Of a stretch of 64,000 nucleotides of DNA, positions 61,701-64,000 are shown piece by piece; position 1 is the first letter of the stretch; every line of letters starts with the position of its first letter. Origin of the DNA: Panopea generosa (Eukaryota > Mollusca > Bivalvia > Adapedonta > Hiatellidae); the NCBI GenBank assembly GCA_029582155.1, contig CM055909.1:19998798-20062797 (forward strand). The letters run 5' to 3'. Below the pieces are notes generated by a model. The model was not told the origin of the DNA. It was given only the letters and a program-made list of their open reading frames with translations, and did not search any database. The translations under genes were made by a program, and so were the position numbers.

Positions 61701-62300
61701 AACCTTTAAAGGATCTGAGGAACCATATGCATAAATGAGTGGGGATGGATTCTGGAGTTTAGGCCTGTTTGACATTTGGTTGTATACTGTTTCACTGACA
61801 ATGTTTACACTCACCCCTGTGTCAATAAGGAACTCAATATCACTATCGAGTACCTTTGCAACTACAGAGGGAGTGCAGGATTTTGATTGTTGTATATTAA
61901 AAACATATTCATCACTGGAACTGTCATTTGTCCGAACCCTCTCGGGGTTGGACTCCGTGAAATTAACATGTTTTGGGTATAGTTTCTTTCTGCACACTAT
62001 GGCAAAATGATTTTTTCTTTTACAATAATTGCAAAATTTCCCATATGCGGGACAGTTTTTGTGCATAGAGTCACCACCACAGTTTCTACACTTTCTGCTC
62101 TCTGGTTGATGTCGCTGCCTGGCACCACGTGAAACACCACGTCCTCTCCCTCTTGGCTGGCTGTGCGGTTGGCTTGTCCTAGAGTTTGGTACATCAACGT
62201 CGTTTGGTTTTCCCCCTGAATGCTGCATTGACATGGCTAGCACTGCTCTCGATAACTGAAGCCCTGGATTCTGAGAGTTCGAGGGATCTCGCCTCATCAA
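58722..62300 (-). CDS. pol: Gypsy nucleocapsid-Pol polyprotein: protease, RT, RNase H, integrase
   Basis: 1192 residues, uninterrupted. Zinc knuckles lie at residues 71-103: an atypical CRNCGGDSMHKNC, then canonical CNYCKRKNHFAIVC. Next comes the aspartic protease with DTG at 160-162, followed by VS where AS is usual. The reverse transcriptase has FSKLDLSNAYHQLEL (D378) and LSDD (D440, D441) at the YxDD position. The RNase H has D587, E624 and D649 (TDHKPLLG). The integrase has a zinc region H797/H800 and C830/C833, and a catalytic triad D862, D917 and E953 with the canonical 35-residue spacing. The C-terminus (1120-1192) is low complexity with no chromodomain. The first residues overlap gag in another frame, so the true product starts as Gag-Pol and the listed ATG is only the ORF limit. 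The intact length implies recent insertion. Confidence 0.95.
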   Translation of the reverse strand: MMRRDPSNSQNPGLQLSRAVLAMSMQHSGGKPNDVDVPNSRTSQPHSQPRGRGRGVSRGARQRHQPESRKCRNCGGDSMHKNCPAYGKFCNYCKRKNHFAIVCRKKLYPKHVNFTESNPERVRTNDSSSDEYVFNIQQSKSCTPSVVAKVLDSDIEFLIDTGVSVNIVSETVYNQMSNRPKLQNPSPLIYAYGSSDPLKVKGNFHTQIRYKSNEIGAYFYVVENAKSRFSRCLLGPTTAQALNMVHFAFSSHCNSVSEQFPSLFDGKMGKIKDTKVRLHIDQNVPPVSQRHRRIPFHVRKSVETELKRLEDLDVIEPVNGPTPWVSPVVVVPKKTSGVRVCIDMRMANKAISREKHPMPTADELMADLNSSTVFSKLDLSNAYHQLELEESSRYITIFSTHVGLRRYKRLLFGVNAASEIFQKIIADLLADIQGAKNLSDDIIIHGKDQSDHDRALQLTLERLSSMGAKLNKDKCIFSVNKITFFGHVFSSLGVSADPEKIKAIVGRAAPKDPAEVRSFLGMTQYISRYIPRYATITEPLRRLTRKDTPWSWAQEEQGSFENLKTALSSSHVMVYFDPKKSTEVVVDASPVGIAAILAQEGKVVCYASRALTDAEQRYLQTDREMLAVVYGVEHFHLYLFASEFKVITDHKPLLGIVHSQKPASPRMERWRLRLMPYHFTLEYRPGKDDLNPADFMSRHPYDQPKRDNAAEAYVAFISQHAVPKAMSFDEVQKATSSDQTLQKVMIAVQTGRWWDDPDLSPYSRFKDEFADYDGVVLRDHRLVVPSSLQDRVIDIAHNTHQGIVKTKQLIREKVWFPGIDRMVEETIKACIPCQASYPGSTKREPVCPTPLPSEPWSEIAIDFAGPFPCGQYVLVVLDEHSRFPEVEIVSSTSAKVVCPKLSSIFARQGFPTVVKTDNGPPFQGHEFSDFAKVCGFRHRRITPLWPEANGAVERFMGTLNKFVRASVAGNKNWKAELDSFLMHYRATPHGATQLSPFEALTGRKMSIGLPHIPKKESIPVSARMRQNDTLSKSRMKEYADKKRRVLPSSLSPGSHVLLKQRKVNKLTPPYNPDPYTVVQKHGSMITAERNGHCVTRNSSFFRTVNVGPSFFEAEEENDYTRKGDGDSPPVENRSSRSPSPGPGQNEHDLCDPGITSEQVKLSPSSSTVTVAPRRNPSRNAGMPQRYKDFVVK

Positions 62301-62817
62301 GCACCTTATGTAGAGTGTAATTGTCTCTGAGTGCTCTTCGTCTGATTCTGGATGAAGTACACCCTTGAATAATTTGACTCAATATTTCTCTGTCAGAATC
62401 ATGAAAGTCACATGTGCTCGCCAGTGTTCTGAGCCTGGTGTGGTATGAGTCAATTGGTTCACCAGCATTCTGGTTCGCCTGACGAAACTTAAACACTTCG
62501 TATGATGTGTTCTTCTTGGGTGTAAAATAGTCTGTCAATGATTGTTTTAGCACATTGTATTCATTTGGTACCTGATTTTCATCTTTAGTCACTGTGGCGC
62601 CTACACCCTTCTTCTCGTCGGTGAAGCTGTCGAATATGTCGTAGGTTTCGTCACCAACATAGTGCAATAGCATGGCCTTCTTTCTTTAGTCAGTGTCTAT
62701 GTTTAAAGCACAAATCATGTTCTCGAATTTGTCGAGCCATTTCTTCCAGCGCGTTCCCGCCGATTGCTCTTCTTGATGCACTGGAAATGGCGGAAATGCA
62801 GGCAGTTGCATCGCCAT
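62194..62817 (-). pseudogene. gag: gag of the Gypsy element, broken by a stop and a frame shift
   Basis: The frame opens at ATG 62815-62817, 12 bases past the primer site. It reads QLPAFPPFP and RWKKWLDKFENMICALNI, an N-terminal Gag start typical of this branch. A TAA at 62686-62688 then interrupts it. It resumes in the same frame (KKAMLLHYVGDETYDIFDSF, YTPKK-type region, EVFKFRQANQNAGEPIDSYH, a conserved Gag core) and ends at 62194. The nucleocapsid zinc knuckles are in the pol frame, reached by a +1 change in the G5A4 run at about 62210-62220. In family members Gag forms the particle. Whether the +1 is programmed or a lesion cannot be decided here; the TAA is a lesion or a readthrough site. 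Confidence 0.85.
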
Positions 62818-62829
62818 CGTGACGGTTCA

Positions 62830-62844
62830 GTATCCTCGTCGCCA
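62830..62844 (-). promoter_or_regulatory. primer binding site for tRNA-Ser(GCU)
   Basis: On the minus strand TGGCGACGAGGATAC lies just inside the 5' LTR. Thirteen bases are complementary to the ATCCTCGTCG-CCA 3' end of tRNA-Ser(GCU) as I remember the animal sequence. It primes minus-strand DNA synthesis. Confidence 0.85.
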
Positions 62845-62847
62845 GAT

Positions 62848-62999
62848 ATAATGTTCTTGGGGTTAAATAACAGACACAGCTCGTGTGTAATGATGTTTAT
62901 TCAGTTTTATTGATGAAGGTGGAACCGCATGGTGAAAAGTACAACTTCCGTCTAGCGTGAGAATTACTAGAGCGTGATATTTACTTAATAAACACAACA
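62848..62999 (-). repeat. 5' LTR of the Gypsy element
   Basis: About 152 bp, starting TGTTGTGTTTATTAAGTAAA on the minus strand and ending near GAACATTAT. It contains the polyadenylation-type AATAAA (62896-62901 as TTTATT on plus). The end next to the primer site is uncertain by 1-4 bases. It would supply the promoter of the element; no TATA box was assigned. Confidence 0.88.
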
Positions 63000-63005
63000 A
63001 GATAT

Positions 63006-64000
63006 ATTGCTTAATATTGTTGTCATGTATTTTATAAGTCCGTAGAATGGACCCAGCTCTCCTGATTGGGTCCGTTACACAGCAATGAGGTTTGAGCACG
63101 TTGGTTGGTCAGTCACTTTTCGGAAAATTTGATAACGTCATAATTTGGTAAGCGTTAAATATATAGAAATTGTGGGAACTTCCTGCTTTTTCATCGGGGG
63201 TAAACAGAGATATTAGGGATTGGGATAAACTATGAACTTGTATCATATAAAATATATTAATGATTCTACAATATCATACGATATAACATAACGCTATACG
63301 TGTCTGAAAGAAGACCACATTCAAAGGTTACAGTTACCACGGCAAAAGTCTCTACGACAGTACAAAGGAAAATACCAAAAGCTTTGCACTGAATAATCAA
63401 AAATGCAACAAACGGTGGCAATAGGTGACGCCATATTAACGATTAGTGATAAAATCGTCAACAGGAACCTTACCTGATTTACTAATGCACACAGTCACCC
63501 TCGTTTCTCGTTGACATATTATCAAATGAGACGTCCACAATAATAGAACACTCTATTTAGTAGTATTTTACAAACGAAATGACATCTACTTGTCTATGGT
63601 GTAAATACATATGTTTATATCTAAAAGAAACTACTTTCCTTTTCATTATCGGACGTACGGGTCTGCTGTGATTGAATGTGTATTTGGTCCAACATATTCA
63701 TGTATAAGCAAAATGTATTATAGGTACTGACAATAGGAGTCTGCTTGTTTTACAGTCTAACCAATGTTTCAATGTTTCCGCATTTATAGGACTAATATAA
63801 TTAATATACTATTTAATCATAAATTGGTATGTAATTTGGTCTAAATCCAACTCGTTTATCACTTTTGTCATCAAGGGATGTATCATTTGTTTGATAAATA
63901 TACCACCGTTGTCTAATTCATTACAGACTGGCTCGTTGTACGTCGCTAAAGAAAATGCGTCTTATTTAATAAAGGCTATGTTGTTCCAATACAGTAAACA
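63006..64000. other. no gene seen
   Basis: AT-rich flank of the retrotransposon without recognised features. Confidence 0.4.

Larger units (their letters stand above)
58174..62999 (-). mobile_element. Ty3/Gypsy LTR retrotransposon, nearly complete, Mag/SURL-like
   Basis: A full element of about 4.8 kb on the minus strand in the order 5' LTR, primer site, gag, nucleocapsid-protease-RT-RNase H-integrase, polypurine tract, 3' LTR. The two LTRs differ by two substitutions, which means a recent insertion. AGATA(T) flanks both sides (58168-58173 and 63000-63005), giving a likely 5-6 bp target duplication. There is no env-like frame and no chromodomain after the integrase, which together with the tRNA-Ser primer site fits the Mag-type branch. 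The element replicates through cytoplasmic particles in family members; this copy has two Gag lesions, so it probably could only move with help. Confidence 0.93.

Noticed and set aside
59268-62010. Plus-strand frames and a second minus-strand frame inside pol
   Set aside because: Shadows of the 1192-residue pol frame.
1-64000. An undescribed multi-gene system
   Set aside because: The window is dominated by repeats and one retrotransposon; no cluster of co-oriented intact genes exists to support such a claim.

Overview
This is a eukaryotic, AT-rich, repeat-dense and gene-poor stretch of DNA. It most likely comes from a mollusc, probably a bivalve. The reasons are GT-AG introns, tRNA-derived short repeats, LINE fragments of the kind common in bivalves, a dispersed repeat containing CACTGGAGTATCATGCCGC that I recognise from bivalve sequence, and a Ty3/Gypsy element of Mag/SURL type primed by tRNA-Ser. 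The species assignment is from memory of such sequences, not from a search.

Layout: 1-2.3 kb is non-coding except for one orphan exon (about 1166-1353, +) that looks like the middle of an SLC22-type organic ion transporter. 2.3-4.5 kb holds a 41-bp tandem repeat and a long 21-bp minisatellite with a 252-bp higher-order period. 4.5-14.2 kb is intergenic, with SINE-like pieces, a TTAA-flanked transposon-like element carrying a nested insertion, a (GA)n run and a foldback minisatellite. 14.2-16.6 kb is a 75-bp satellite array; one dispersed copy of its unit, with the same right flank, lies at 6.2 kb.

16.8-25.1 kb (-) is a multi-exon gene with good splice signals in which almost every exon carries a reading-frame break. 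I treat it as a decayed gene of an unidentified cysteine-containing family. Its introns hold a 41-base poly-G run and a copy of the TTAA-type element. 25.4-35.1 kb is intergenic, with a tandem tRNA-derived repeat, a 197-bp MITE with perfect 14-bp inverted ends, AT-rich tandem repeats and a 20-bp minisatellite. 35-44.4 kb shows almost nothing codable. 44.5-45.2 kb is the 3' part of a LINE ORF2, and 47.4-49.7 kb is the 5' part (ORF1 plus half an endonuclease) of a LINE on the same strand. 49.7-58.1 kb is unique AT-rich sequence with a few repeat fragments.

58.17-63.0 kb (-) is a young, nearly complete Ty3/Gypsy retrotransposon: 5' LTR, tRNA-Ser primer site, gag with two lesions, an intact 1192-residue nucleocapsid-protease-RT-RNase H-integrase frame, polypurine tract and 3' LTR. 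It is the only long intact coding frame in the window. I see no convincing new biological system. The most useful leads are the satellite that appears to derive from a dispersed repeat, the two Gag lesions beside a pristine Pol, the decayed intron-containing gene, and the nested transposon structure.
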